From the NCBI RefSeq assembly GCF_040719375.1, contig NZ_JBFDTP010000002.1, positions 806,001-870,000 of the forward strand: a DNA stretch of 64,000 bases. The letters are read 5' to 3'. The notes beneath the pieces are model-generated. The model was not told the DNA's origin. It saw only the letters and a list, made by a program, of their open reading frames with translations, and did no database searches. The translations under genes were made by a program, and so were the position numbers. Within the stretch, counting starts at the first letter, position 1. The number at the start of each line of letters is the position of its first letter. Origin of the DNA: Clostridium sp. AN503 (GTDB lineage: Bacteria > Bacillota > Clostridia > Lachnospirales > Lachnospiraceae). Shown here piece by piece: positions 1 through 8,593 of this stretch.

Positions 1-269
1 ATGAGGCGCATGTTGTTCCGAGAAGCAGTACATATAAGAATTTTGGGATTATTCAGACGAACCATATGGGTGTGATCGATGAGACCTACTGTGGGGATAA
101 TGACCAGTGGTTTTTCCCGGCTTATGCCATGCGGGATACGCAGATCCATGCAGGAGACCGGATCTGCCAGTTCCGTATTATGGAGCACCAGCCGGCGATT
201 GTATTTGATGAAGTAGAGTCACTTGGACATGAGGACCGGGGCGGTCATGGAAGCACCGGCAGAAAGTAG
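1..269 (+). CDS. dut: dUTP diphosphatase, C-terminal part (5' end outside window)
   Basis: Reading frame 3 is open from the window edge to the TAG at 267-269. The enzyme hydrolyses dUTP to dUMP and pyrophosphate, keeping uracil out of DNA and feeding dTMP synthesis. Visible family motifs are VVPRSS (motif 2 type), GVIDETYCG (motif 3, with the catalytic Asp), GDRICQFRI (motif 4) and the Gly-rich tail RGGHGSTG (motif 5). About 88 residues of an expected 140-150 are present. The next gene starts 15 bp downstream, so the two may be co-transcribed. Identification rests on the motif order, which is characteristic of the trimeric dUTPase family. Confidence 0.9.
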   Translation, partial: EAHVVPRSSTYKNFGIIQTNHMGVIDETYCGDNDQWFFPAYAMRDTQIHAGDRICQFRIMEHQPAIVFDEVESLGHEDRGGHGSTGRK

Positions 270-284
270 AGAAAGCAGACTGAC

Positions 285-1148
285 GTGGAACGATACGAGA
301 GAGAGAATGAGGGGCGCAGGCGCAGCCAGACGATGTCTGGACAGCCGGAACGCAGGCGTGGTCAGACGGCATCCGCTCAGCCGGAACGCAGGCGTTTTCA
401 ACCGGAAACAGGAGATGCCAGGCAGGGACAGATGCCTTCCGGACAGGCAAGGGCGCGCGCCATGGCCCGGCGCAGGAGGAAACAGAGACAGCGCAGGATG
501 ATCCTGGGCAGTTTGCTGCTGGTGATTTTGCTGATTGCGGGCGGGACCAGCTTTGGCGTGGTCCATTACAGGAATTTAAAAGAGAAGCAGGCCTTCGCAT
601 CAGCAGGGATCGAGGCCATGGAGCAGGGCGATTATGAGGCGGCGATCGTAAGCTTTGACCAGGCGCTTTTAAAAGCGGACGGAAAGATCGGGGCCTTTGA
701 AAAAGATGTATTACTTTACCGGGCCGAGGCAGAATATAAGCAGGAGGATTATCCGGCAGCAAAGAATACCTATGAGCTTCTTTTAAAAGAAGACAAAGAC
801 AATGCTGAATACAAAAAGGGCATGGTACTCTGTCTGGTAGAGGCAGGCGATTATGGAGCGGCGCTGGACTTAGAGGTGCTTCAGGGGACCGTTTACAACC
901 GGATGGCGAAGGAACAGATCGAAGCCGGACAGTACGACCGGGCGCTGGAATACATTGAGCAGGGAAAGACATTTGCGGAAGAATCGGCGGGCAGGGAGCT
1001 TGCGTTCAATGAGGCGGCTGCCTGGGAGTACAAGCATGACTATGCAAAGGCCCTGGAGCTGTTTGAAGCATATGTGCAGAAATATGGCGCGGATGAGACC
1101 GCAGAACGGGAGATTGCCTTTTTAAAGACCCGCCAGGGCAGTCATTAA
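285..1148 (+). CDS. membrane-anchored TPR-repeat protein
   Basis: GTG start at 285; 287 residues. The first 70 residues are very basic and low complexity, including two QPERRR blocks encoded by an 18-bp direct repeat at 342-359 and 378-395. A single membrane segment lies at about 72-93, followed by helical pairs (about 100-280) with TPR spacing and the typical Gly/Ala/Tyr pattern (for example EQGDYEAAIVSFDQAL). The expected topology is a short cytoplasmic tail and an external TPR domain acting as a protein-binding scaffold. No enzymatic motif is visible and the partner is unknown. It sits 9 bp before hflX and probably shares its transcript. Confidence 0.75.
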   Translation: MERYERENEGRRRSQTMSGQPERRRGQTASAQPERRRFQPETGDARQGQMPSGQARARAMARRRRKQRQRRMILGSLLLVILLIAGGTSFGVVHYRNLKEKQAFASAGIEAMEQGDYEAAIVSFDQALLKADGKIGAFEKDVLLYRAEAEYKQEDYPAAKNTYELLLKEDKDNAEYKKGMVLCLVEAGDYGAALDLEVLQGTVYNRMAKEQIEAGQYDRALEYIEQGKTFAEESAGRELAFNEAAAWEYKHDYAKALELFEAYVQKYGADETAEREIAFLKTRQGSH

Positions 1149-1157
1149 GGAGTATAG

Positions 1158-2414
1158 ATGGCAGAACTTATAGAAGTAAAAGAAGTAGAAGAGCGAGTGA
1201 TCCTGATCGCAGTCAGTTTAAGCGACGAGGATGATACGGCGGCCTCTCTGGACGAACTGGAGGAGTTAGTCAAGACAGCGGGAGCCGTGACCGTGGACAA
1301 GATGATGCAGAACCGGGAGCGGATCCATCCGGGAACCTATCTGGGAAAGGGAAAGATCGAGGAGGTTCGGGAGCGTATCTGGGAGCTTAACGCCACCGGA
1401 GTTGTCTGTGATGATGAACTCTCTCCGGCCCAGCTTCGGAATCTGGAGGATGCGCTGGATACCAAGGTCATGGACCGGACTATGGTCATCCTGGATATCT
1501 TTGCGGCAAGGGCTACCACCAGCGAGGGGAAGATCCAGGTAGAGCTGGCCCAGCTCAAGTACCGGGCAGCCCGGCTGGTGGGACTTAGAAGCTCCCTGTC
1601 CCGTCTGGGCGGCGGCATCGGGACCAGAGGTCCGGGTGAGAAAAAGCTGGAGATGGACCGTCGTCTGATCCATGAGCGGATCGGACAGCTGAAAGCAGAG
1701 CTGGAGGAAGTGAAGCGCCACCGGGATGTGATACGGAAACAGCGGGAAAAGGCCCACACGCCTGTTGCCGCGATCGTGGGCTATACTAATGCGGGGAAGT
1801 CCACACTGTTAAATCGTCTGACGGATGCAGGGATACTGGCGGAAGATAAGCTGTTCGCAACCCTGGACCCGACCACCCGCGGCCTGGAGCTGGAGAGCGG
1901 ACAGAAGATTCTTCTGACGGATACCGTAGGATTTATCCGGAAGCTGCCCCACCATCTGATCGAAGCGTTCAAGAGCACGCTGGAGGAAGCAAAATACAGT
2001 GATATCATCCTTCACGTAGTGGACTGCTCCAACCCCAATATGGATATGCAGATGCATGTGGTGTATGAAACCCTGCGTGAGCTGGAAGTGGAGGACAAGA
2101 TCATCGTCACGGTCTTCAATAAGACGGACAAAAAAACAGATGATGAATTTCCGAGAGATCTTAAGTCGGATTATCAGGTGCGGATCTCTGCAAAAACCGG
2201 GGAAGGATTAGGAGAGCTTATAGATACCCTGGAAAAGATCTTAAGAAGTCAGAAAGTGTATCTGGAACGTCTCTTTTCTTACCAGGAAGCGGGAAAGATT
2301 CAGACGATTCGGAAGTATGGGGAGCTGCTCTCGGAGGAGTACGAGGCGGACGGAATCGCCGTAAAAGCCTATGTTCCGGCAGAATTATTCGCCGGTCTGG
2401 TGACAAAACCGTGA
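1158..2414 (+). CDS. hflX: GTPase HflX
   Basis: 418 residues, the usual family length. HflX is a ribosome-associated GTPase that splits or rescues stalled 50S/70S particles under stress. The N-terminal HflX domain (about 1-195) contains the Gly-rich RLGGGIGTRGPGE segment. The G domain shows G1 GYTNAGKST (208-216), G3 DTVGF (255-259), G4 NKTD (321-324) and G5 SAKTG (about 343). ATG 1158 has AAGGAG upstream. It is followed by the NrdR-box promoter of nrdD, so it is probably the last gene of its operon. Confidence 0.95.
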   Translation: MAELIEVKEVEERVILIAVSLSDEDDTAASLDELEELVKTAGAVTVDKMMQNRERIHPGTYLGKGKIEEVRERIWELNATGVVCDDELSPAQLRNLEDALDTKVMDRTMVILDIFAARATTSEGKIQVELAQLKYRAARLVGLRSSLSRLGGGIGTRGPGEKKLEMDRRLIHERIGQLKAELEEVKRHRDVIRKQREKAHTPVAAIVGYTNAGKSTLLNRLTDAGILAEDKLFATLDPTTRGLELESGQKILLTDTVGFIRKLPHHLIEAFKSTLEEAKYSDIILHVVDCSNPNMDMQMHVVYETLRELEVEDKIIVTVFNKTDKKTDDEFPRDLKSDYQVRISAKTGEGLGELIDTLEKILRSQKVYLERLFSYQEAGKIQTIRKYGELLSEEYEADGIAVKAYVPAELFAGLVTKP

Positions 2415-2454
2415 TGTCCCGTTGGACAGATCAGTTATAAGAAAATGTGATAAG

Positions 2455-2470
2455 ACACAATATCTATGTT
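2455..2470. promoter_or_regulatory. NrdR box 1
   Basis: ACACAATATCTATGTT fits the 16-bp palindromic NrdR-box pattern (acaCwAtAtaTwGtgt, recalled from the literature). Its outer 12 bases ACACAATATCTA are the exact reverse complement of the end of box 2. The boxes are offset by 31 bp, three helical turns, as expected for cooperative NrdR binding. Confidence 0.85.
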
Positions 2471-2485
2471 TCGCGTTTTTGAGCA

Positions 2486-2501
2486 AAACTAGATATTGTG
2501 T
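2486..2501. promoter_or_regulatory. NrdR box 2, overlapping the nrdD -35
   Basis: AAACTAGATATTGTGT matches the NrdR-box pattern and overlaps the putative -35 hexamer TTGTGT (2496-2501). Binding here should block RNA polymerase, giving dATP/ATP-dependent repression of nrdD by NrdR. Confidence 0.85.
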
Positions 2502-2524
2502 TTTCTTTTTGGCTCTGCTATAAT
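2496..2524 (+). promoter_or_regulatory. sigma-A promoter of nrdD
   Basis: -35 TTGTGT (2496-2501), 17-bp spacer, perfect -10 TATAAT (2519-2524). The start of transcription would fall near 2531, about 80 nt before the nrdD ATG. Confidence 0.8.
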
Positions 2525-2609
2525 CTATAACATAGCGCGATGATCGCGGTGAATTTTTTGGGAGTATTCGGTGGTTGAACCGGCAGGTGCGAAAGGAGAA
2601 AGGGATTTC

Positions 2610-5003
2610 ATGATCAATGTAGTAAAACGCGACGGGGAAGTTGCGGAGTTTAGTCTGAATAAGATCACAGAGGCGATTAAGAAAGCATTTAAGGCTACGG
2701 GAAAGGATTACAACAACGAGATACTGGAGCTGCTGTCTCTGCGTGTGACCTCTGATTTCCAGGGGAAGATGCATGAGGGCAGTATTTCCGTAGAGCAGAT
2801 ACAGGACAGTGTCGAGCATGTGCTGGAGCAGACCGGTTATACGGATGTGGCGAAGGCTTATATTTTGTACCGCAAGCAGCGGGAGAAGATCCGCAACATG
2901 AAGACGACCATCCTGGATTACAAGGATGTGGTGAACAGCTACGTGAAGGTGGAAGACTGGCGTGTCAAGGAGAATTCCACTGTTACATATTCTGTGGGGG
3001 GACTGATCTTAAGCAACTCCGGTGCGGTCACTGCCAACTACTGGCTGTCTGAGATCTACGACCAGGAGATCGCGGAGGCACACCGCAATGCGGATATCCA
3101 TATCCACGATCTGTCCATGCTGACCGGATACTGTGCAGGCTGGTCCTTAAAGCAGCTTTTGATCGAAGGGCTGGGCGGTATCCCGGGCAAGATCACCTCT
3201 GCACCGGCGAAGCATTTATCCGTGCTCTGCAACCAGATGGTGAACTTTCTGGGCATTATGCAGAATGAGTGGGCGGGCGCCCAGGCATTCTCTTCCTTTG
3301 ATACCTATCTGGCTCCATTTGTGAAAGCGGACAACCTAACCTATCAGGAAGTAAAGAAATGTATTGAATCCTTCATTTACGGCGTCAATACTCCAAGCCG
3401 CTGGGGGACCCAGGCACCGTTCTCCAACATCACCCTGGACTGGACCGTTCCGAATGATATGGCGGAGCTTCCGGCGATCGTGGGCGGCAAGGAGATGGAT
3501 TTTAAGTACAAGGACTGCAAACGCGAGATGGATATGGTCAATAAGGCATTTATTGAGACCATGATCGAGGGCGATGCCAACGGCCGCGGTTTCCAGTATC
3601 CGATCCCTACCTATTCCATTACCAGGGATTTTGACTGGTCAGACACGGAGAACAACCGGCTGCTGTTTGAGATGACCTCCAAGTACGGCACCCCGTATTT
3701 TTCCAACTATATCAACAGCGATATGGAGCCGAGCGATGTGCGCAGCATGTGCTGCCGTCTGCGCCTGGACCTTCGGGAGCTGCGCAAGAAGACCGGCGGA
3801 TTCTTCGGTTCCGGCGAGAGCACCGGATCTGTAGGCGTTGTGACCATCAATATGCCGAGGATCGCATATCTTGCAAAGGATGAAGAGGATTTTTACGATA
3901 AGCTGGACAATATGATGGATATTTCGGCCCGTTCCTTAAGGGTGAAGCGGGAAGTGATCACGAAGCTTTTAAACGGCGGTCTGTATCCCTATACAAAGAG
4001 GTATCTGGGCAGCTTTGAGAATCATTTTTCCACCATCGGGCTGATCGGTATGAATGAGGTGGGCTTAAATGCCAGATGGATCGGAAAGGATATGACGGAC
4101 CCGGAGACCCAGCAGTTTACCAAGGATGTGCTGAACCATATGAGGGAGCGTCTGGTGATGTACCAGGAGCAGTATGGCGACTTATATAACCTTGAGGCAA
4201 CCCCTGCGGAGTCCACTACCTATCGTCTGGCAAAACATGATGTGAAGAAATACCCGGACATCAAGACAGCGGGCTGCAAGGGAGACACCCCTTACTATAC
4301 CAACAGCTCCCATCTGCCGGTGGATTATACCGCGGACATTTTCGAGGCGCTGGATATCCAGGATCAGCTTCAGACCCTGTACACATCAGGGACCGTGTTC
4401 CATGCATTCCTGGGAGAGAAGCTGCCTGACTGGAAGGCCGCAGCAAAGCTGGTGCGGACCGTTGCGGAGAACTACCGCCTGCCGTATTATACGTTGTCGC
4501 CCACTTATTCGATCTGCAGGGACCACGGGTATCTGATCGGCGAGCACAAGACCTGTCCGATCTGCGGACGGGAAGCCGAGGTATACAGCCGTATCACCGG
4601 GTACTATCGTCCGGTGAAGAACTGGAACGAGGGCAAGACCCAGGAGTACAAGAACCGTACCGCATATGATGTGACTCACTCTGTCTTGAGGAAGAACCCG
4701 GAAGCTGCAAGGCAGCTGTCGGAGGCTCTGACCGGGAATGAAGGAGCAGTGGAGTCAGCTCAGTCCCGGACTGAGTCCGGCGCGTATCTGTTCACAACAA
4801 AGACCTGTCCTAACTGCAAGATGGCAAAGGAGTTTTTGAAGGATGTGGACTATAAAGTGGTAGATGCGGAGGAGAATCCGGAGCTTACCAGCCAGTTTGG
4901 CATTATGCAGGCGCCGACCCTGGTGATCGTGAAGGACGGGAAGGTTGAGAAGTTTGTAAATGCTTCTAATATCCGGAAGTTCACAGAAGCATGTGTGAAA
5001 TAG
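2610..5003 (+). CDS. nrdD: anaerobic ribonucleoside-triphosphate reductase (class III) with fused C-terminal redoxin domain
   Basis: 797 residues from ATG 2610, chosen over in-frame GTG 2571 because AAAGGAG precedes it and the family begins here. It makes dNTPs from NTPs using an oxygen-sensitive glycyl radical. An N-terminal ATP cone (about 1-93) is followed by the catalytic barrel. A zinc site is suggested by C636/H639/C649/C652 and the glycyl radical loop by RITGYYRP with Gly about 664. Unusually, the chain continues as a thioredoxin/glutaredoxin-like domain (about 725-797) with a CPNC active site (733-736) and a cis-Pro APT motif, suggesting a built-in reductant as in redoxin-dependent NrdD forms. 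No nrdG activase lies next to it. NrdR boxes lie upstream and a strong terminator follows. Confidence 0.95.
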   Translation: MINVVKRDGEVAEFSLNKITEAIKKAFKATGKDYNNEILELLSLRVTSDFQGKMHEGSISVEQIQDSVEHVLEQTGYTDVAKAYILYRKQREKIRNMKTTILDYKDVVNSYVKVEDWRVKENSTVTYSVGGLILSNSGAVTANYWLSEIYDQEIAEAHRNADIHIHDLSMLTGYCAGWSLKQLLIEGLGGIPGKITSAPAKHLSVLCNQMVNFLGIMQNEWAGAQAFSSFDTYLAPFVKADNLTYQEVKKCIESFIYGVNTPSRWGTQAPFSNITLDWTVPNDMAELPAIVGGKEMDFKYKDCKREMDMVNKAFIETMIEGDANGRGFQYPIPTYSITRDFDWSDTENNRLLFEMTSKYGTPYFSNYINSDMEPSDVRSMCCRLRLDLRELRKKTGGFFGSGESTGSVGVVTINMPRIAYLAKDEEDFYDKLDNMMDISARSLRVKREVITKLLNGGLYPYTKRYLGSFENHFSTIGLIGMNEVGLNARWIGKDMTDPETQQFTKDVLNHMRERLVMYQEQYGDLYNLEATPAESTTYRLAKHDVKKYPDIKTAGCKGDTPYYTNSSHLPVDYTADIFEALDIQDQLQTLYTSGTVFHAFLGEKLPDWKAAAKLVRTVAENYRLPYYTLSPTYSICRDHGYLIGEHKTCPICGREAEVYSRITGYYRPVKNWNEGKTQEYKNRTAYDVTHSVLRKNPEAARQLSEALTGNEGAVESAQSRTESGAYLFTTKTCPNCKMAKEFLKDVDYKVVDAEENPELTSQFGIMQAPTLVIVKDGKVEKFVNASNIRKFTEACVK

Positions 5004-5036
5004 GCAGGATTCCGATTTAAAAAGAAGGATCGCCAG

Positions 5037-5090
5037 AACCAAAACTACAGTGGATTTGACAGCACTGTAGTTTTGGTTTTTTGTTTTCTG
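5037..5090 (+). terminator. rho-independent terminator after nrdD
   Basis: Perfect 16-bp stem (AACCAAAACTACAGTG at 5037-5052 pairing with 5063-5078), 10-nt loop, followed by the T-rich run TTTTGTTTTCTGTTTT. Confidence 0.9.
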
Positions 5091-5107
5091 TTTTAAGGAG
5101 TAAAAGA

Positions 5108-5136
5108 GTGACATCTATATTCCGTGATGGTATAAT
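5108..5136 (+). promoter_or_regulatory. promoter of the chrA-like pair
   Basis: -35 GTGACA (5108-5113), 17-bp spacer, -10 TATAAT (5131-5136), 50 bp before the ATG at 5186. Confidence 0.65.
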
Positions 5137-5185
5137 ATGAACACTTAGTGAAGACAAAACAATATTTCAGAAAGGAATATCTGAC

Positions 5186-5776
5186 ATGGCACTGCTGCGT
5201 GAACTTTTTTTCACATTTGCAAAGATCGGGACCTTTACCTTTGGGGGCGGATATGCAATGATTTCGCTCATAGACCATGAGTGTGTGGAAAAGAAACAGT
5301 GGATCACCTCAGATGAGCTGATGGATATTACCGTGATTGCAGAGTCCACTCCCGGACCGATCGCGATCAACTGTGCCACCTATACCGGCTACAGGAAGGC
5401 AGGTGTCGCCGGAGCTGTGATGGCAACGCTGGGAATGATACTGCCGTCGTTTTTTATTATTCTGGTCATTTCCATGTGTATGGAGAATCTGCTGAAATAT
5501 CCAGTAGTTGTAAGTGCATTTCGGGGGATTCGGGTAGCCGTAGGGTTCCTGATCGTTCGGGCGGCCGTAAAGATGATCTGCAAGATGCTTAAGAAATCTT
5601 CAGCAGATATCCCGGCCAGGATCCGAAGTGTCAGCTTTGTAGCAGTGTCCTTTGGCATCACACTGGCGCTTGATCTTCAGGGCATCCGGTTTTCAACGAT
5701 CTACCTGATCGTGACCGCAGGGGTGTTTGGATATTTTCTTTACTTTCTGCAGGAGCGGAAAGGGGCGGCATCATGA
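5186..5776 (+). CDS. chromate transporter family, first half-protein
   Basis: 196 residues, a short-chain (half-size) CHR-family membrane protein. The family signature is near the N terminus: FAKIGTFTFGGGYAM, then ESTPGPIAINCATYTGY around residues 52-68. About five to six hydrophobic segments are visible. Its stop overlaps the start of a paralogous half (ATGA at 5773-5776). Paired half-CHR proteins are thought to form one transporter with opposite topology. Chromate export or a related anion function is a family inference; the natural substrate is unknown. Confidence 0.85.
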   Translation: MALLRELFFTFAKIGTFTFGGGYAMISLIDHECVEKKQWITSDELMDITVIAESTPGPIAINCATYTGYRKAGVAGAVMATLGMILPSFFIILVISMCMENLLKYPVVVSAFRGIRVAVGFLIVRAAVKMICKMLKKSSADIPARIRSVSFVAVSFGITLALDLQGIRFSTIYLIVTAGVFGYFLYFLQERKGAAS

Positions 5777-6330
5777 TATACATCTCTCTGTTTCTGGCAT
5801 TTTTTAAGATTGGAATGTTTGCATTTGGCGGGGCGTACGGGGCAGTACCGCTCATTCAGGAGAGTGTGCTGGCCCATGGGTGGATGGACGAAGCCATGTT
5901 TTCCAATATCGTAGCGATCAGCGAATCCACGCCGGGACCGATCATGGTCAACACCGCAACGTATATCGGGAACAGCCAGGCGGGGATACCGGGCGCTGCC
6001 GTTGCTACGCTGGGGGTAGTGCTGCCGTCATTTTTAATCATTCTGGTGATCACATCGATGCTGCATGGATTTCTGAAGAACCGGATCGTACAGGCAGTCT
6101 TAAAAGGTGTAAAACCATGTCTGATGGGAATCATCCTCGCAACAGGTGTTTTTATGGTGATAAAAGCTGTTTTTCCGGCAGTCGGGATTCCGAGCGTGGA
6201 CTGGAAGGCGTGTGCCATCGTCATTTTTCTGGCAGCAGCGGCAGGAGTCAGCCGGTGTGTCAGCAGACGGGAAATATCCCCTGTTTTGCTGATCGTTTTT
6301 GCGGGTGTTTTGGGAACCTTGCTGTATTGA
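5773..6330 (+). CDS. chromate transporter family, second half-protein
   Basis: 185 residues, homologous to the preceding gene: FFKIGMFAFGGAYGAVPLI and ESTPGPIMVNTATYIGN repeat the CHR signature. The 4-bp ATGA overlap indicates translational coupling and a 1:1 complex. The pair reads as the two halves of a long-chain ChrA encoded separately. Substrate unknown. Confidence 0.85.
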   Translation: MIYISLFLAFFKIGMFAFGGAYGAVPLIQESVLAHGWMDEAMFSNIVAISESTPGPIMVNTATYIGNSQAGIPGAAVATLGVVLPSFLIILVITSMLHGFLKNRIVQAVLKGVKPCLMGIILATGVFMVIKAVFPAVGIPSVDWKACAIVIFLAAAAGVSRCVSRREISPVLLIVFAGVLGTLLY

Positions 6331-6344
6331 GCGGAGGAGACTAT

Positions 6345-6749
6345 ATGAAGGTTTACAGTTGGAAGACATTATTGGTGACGGTACTGGCAGGAGGGGCGGG
6401 TATTATCTTTTCAGTGTATGGAATGATCCAGGGGCAGATATTGAGCTATTTATGGCTTGTGATTTTTATATATTTTGTATGGAAGGGGATGCATGCCGCT
6501 TTAACTGACGAGGGTTACAAAAAGGATATGGAAAATTCTGAGAAGGGGAAACGGGTATACCAGGAGCTGTTCGGGAGATTTGCTCCCATTGCTCCATATG
6601 GAGCGCTTTTTTGTTTTCTGGCAGCCGCCATACTGGTCCGTCTGTTTCCGGACCGGATATGGATTGGCATGTGTTTTATCTTTGCGGCGCCGGTTTATCA
6701 GTTTTGGCTGACCAGAAAAGTAGGAAAGGAAATGGATAAGCATGAATGA
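6345..6749 (+). CDS. small integral membrane protein of unknown function
   Basis: 134 residues from ATG 6345, with GGAGGAG 6 bp upstream. A much longer open frame runs through the previous gene but has no ribosome site and is a shadow. Four hydrophobic segments are visible (about 8-27, 32-48, 82-100, 104-121) around a charged middle loop (EGYKKDMENSEKGKR). I recognise no family. It follows the CHR pair by 14 bp and precedes another small membrane gene, so it is probably in one operon. Confidence 0.65.
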   Translation: MKVYSWKTLLVTVLAGGAGIIFSVYGMIQGQILSYLWLVIFIYFVWKGMHAALTDEGYKKDMENSEKGKRVYQELFGRFAPIAPYGALFCFLAAAILVRLFPDRIWIGMCFIFAAPVYQFWLTRKVGKEMDKHE

Positions 6750-6785
6750 CAGAATACCATGGGGATTTTCTTAGGAGGAGATGAA

Positions 6786-7106
6786 ATGTCTGGATTTATC
6801 ATATGGGCGGCAGCCGGGATTGTGATAATCGGTTTTGGGGTTTTTTCTTTCTGTTTAAGGAAACCGGTGGGATTCTGGGCTAATGCAAGGATGTTTGAGG
6901 TGTCGGATTGTAAGAAATATAATGGTGCCATGGGTAAGCTATTCTGCGTGTATGGAATTGTTTTCATTGTGCTGGGGCTGCCTTTGCTTGAGGGGCAGGG
7001 TTCCCCGCTTGTGATGTTTTCGGTAATAGGTGTGATGATAGAAACGATTGTGGCTATGGCAGTTTATACCCTGGTCATAGAAGAAAAGTACCGGAAAAAG
7101 CAATGA
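6786..7106 (+). CDS. small membrane protein, unnamed Firmicutes family
   Basis: 106 residues from ATG 6786, which has AGGAGG 6-10 bp upstream; an in-frame ATG at 6759 lacks this. Three hydrophobic segments flank a conserved-looking middle, PVGFWANARMFEVSDCKKYNGA, which I recall from many uncharacterised clostridial membrane proteins of this length. No catalytic motif. Likely co-transcribed with its neighbours. Confidence 0.65.
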   Translation: MSGFIIWAAAGIVIIGFGVFSFCLRKPVGFWANARMFEVSDCKKYNGAMGKLFCVYGIVFIVLGLPLLEGQGSPLVMFSVIGVMIETIVAMAVYTLVIEEKYRKKQ

Positions 7107-7133
7107 TGATTAAAAATGGGAGGTAAATGGAGT

Positions 7134-7547
7134 ATGTGGATATTATTTGCATTGTTGTCTGCCATATTTGCGGCGCTGACCTCAATTCTGGCAAAGGTGG
7201 GAATTGAGGGAGTGAATTCCAATCTGGCAACGGCGGTCAGGACTGTGGTGGTCGTCATTATGGCGTGGGGGATGGTATTTCTGACCAATACCCAGAGCGG
7301 TATCTCTGAGATCAGTAAGAAGAGCTGGATCTTCCTGATCCTGTCGGGACTGGCAACAGGTGCGTCATGGATGTGCTACTACCGGGCTCTGCAGATGGGG
7401 GATGCCTCCAAGGTGGTGCCGATCGATAAGCTTAGTGTCATTATCACACTGGTGCTTGCTTTTGTTTTTTTGCATGAGGAGTTTACGGCAAAATCATTGA
7501 TCGGATGCGTGCTGATCGGTGTTGGGACTCTGGTCATGGTCCTGTAA
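7134..7547 (+). CDS. half-size EamA (drug/metabolite) transporter
   Basis: 137 residues, starting MWILFALLSAIFAALTSILAKVG. The upstream GGGAGGT supports ATG 7134 rather than ATG 7116. It is a single EamA domain with about five membrane helices; typical DMT carriers carry two such domains, so this one should work as a dimer. The segment GASWMCYYRALQMGDASKVVPIDKLS is the conserved EamA core. Substrate cannot be told. Confidence 0.85.
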   Translation: MWILFALLSAIFAALTSILAKVGIEGVNSNLATAVRTVVVVIMAWGMVFLTNTQSGISEISKKSWIFLILSGLATGASWMCYYRALQMGDASKVVPIDKLSVIITLVLAFVFLHEEFTAKSLIGCVLIGVGTLVMVL

Positions 7548-7631
7548 CCGGAGAGGATCGATACCGGTGGAGACTGATACCAGCGGAAATTGACAGCGGC
7601 AACAATATAGAAAATATGGAGTTGACAGAAC

Positions 7632-8285
7632 ATGAGTGACAGAATCAACAGAGATGATATGATGGAGCTGACCAGACGGCTGACTCTTTCCCGCAATTCC
7701 ATCGGAAGGATCGCGGGCTGTTATGTGGACAGGGACGGAGATTTTGATGGGAGTTTTAATACGAATTTTCTGAAATTATCAGCACAGGAGCGGATGAAGA
7801 AGCTGAAGCTGGCCAAGGCGGTTTTATTTGCGGAGACCAATCAGAATCTGAAGAAATATGGATTTTCAGAAAATACACGGAAGCCGGGCAGCATGTGGCA
7901 GTTGCTCATGGGGATGCGGGAGTGCGGGCTGAAAAATGATGCCCTGATGGACACCTTCTATGATATTATAATGGAAAAATATCGGGCGGATTCGGAGTAT
8001 GCCATTTTAGTATACCATGGCAGCTATGACGTCCCCCTGAAGGCTTCCGACAAGGAGAGCCTGTGGGATTCGGAGGAGGTGTATACCTATATGATCTGCG
8101 CCATCTGCCCGTTATCAGGGGAATATGAGCCGGGAGAGCCCACATGCGGTTTTCTGTTTCCGGCATTCACGGATCGGAGCAGCGATGTGAATCATATTGC
8201 GGTATTTAAAGAAGGCGCAGACAACTCCTGTATGGAATTGCTGGAGATCTTGGGAGTTGACAGGAAGCCATCCGGAAATGTGTGA
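7632..8285 (+). CDS. DUF4317-type protein, short form
   Basis: 217 residues. It begins MSDRINRDDMMELTRRLTLSRNSIGRIAGCYVD and carries YDVPLKASD, YTYMICAICPL and GFLFPAF, which I recognise as the N-terminal half of DUF4317 proteins common in Lachnospiraceae. Those I recall are about 380-420 residues, so this one stops soon after the GFLFPAF motif. The 3' end is a clean TGA followed directly by the next gene; no further coding similarity is evident after it. Function unknown. Confidence 0.65.
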   Translation: MSDRINRDDMMELTRRLTLSRNSIGRIAGCYVDRDGDFDGSFNTNFLKLSAQERMKKLKLAKAVLFAETNQNLKKYGFSENTRKPGSMWQLLMGMRECGLKNDALMDTFYDIIMEKYRADSEYAILVYHGSYDVPLKASDKESLWDSEEVYTYMICAICPLSGEYEPGEPTCGFLFPAFTDRSSDVNHIAVFKEGADNSCMELLEILGVDRKPSGNV

Positions 8286-8318
8286 ATAGAAGACGGATAT
8301 GAAGGAGGAAATGTGGAG

Positions 8319-8576
8319 ATGGGAGAGCTTTCAGGATTGCCGAATATTGGAAAAGTAGTAGAAGAACAGCTGAACCAGGTGGGAATCCATACGTTTGAAG
8401 ACTTAAAAGAGCTGGGAGCGGAACAGGCGTGGTTAAAGATCCAGGAGATTGACGATTCTGCCTGTATCCACCGGCTTTTGGCGCTGGAAGGCGCGCTTAA
8501 GGGGGTTAAGAAGACGATGCTGCCGGAAGACAGGAAAGCAGAGCTGAAGGAATTTTATAAGTGGCACAAGAAATAG
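8319..8576 (+). CDS. TfoX C-terminal-domain protein
   Basis: 85 residues from ATG 8319 (MGELSGLPNIGKV), with GGAGG at 8304-8308. GTG 8313 is an alternative start but family members usually begin MGEL. It consists of only the helix-hairpin-helix-like TfoX_C domain: LPNIGKVVEEQLNQVGI, then DSACIHRLLALEGALKG. In TfoX/Sxy this domain follows a competence regulator domain, but the stand-alone form has no established role. Confidence 0.8.
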   Translation: MGELSGLPNIGKVVEEQLNQVGIHTFEDLKELGAEQAWLKIQEIDDSACIHRLLALEGALKGVKKTMLPEDRKAELKEFYKWHKK

Positions 8577-8593
8577 GTTAGAGGAGAACTGGA

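Noticed and set aside
178..972. Long minus-strand ORFs opposite the TPR protein
   Set aside because: Pro/Ser/Arg-rich reading opposite a supported gene; typical antisense shadow.
5880..6344. Long open frame running through the second CHR gene into the small membrane protein
   Set aside because: It is out of frame with a clear CHR gene, composition is Ser/Arg/Gly-rich noise, and a good ribosome site defines ATG 6345.
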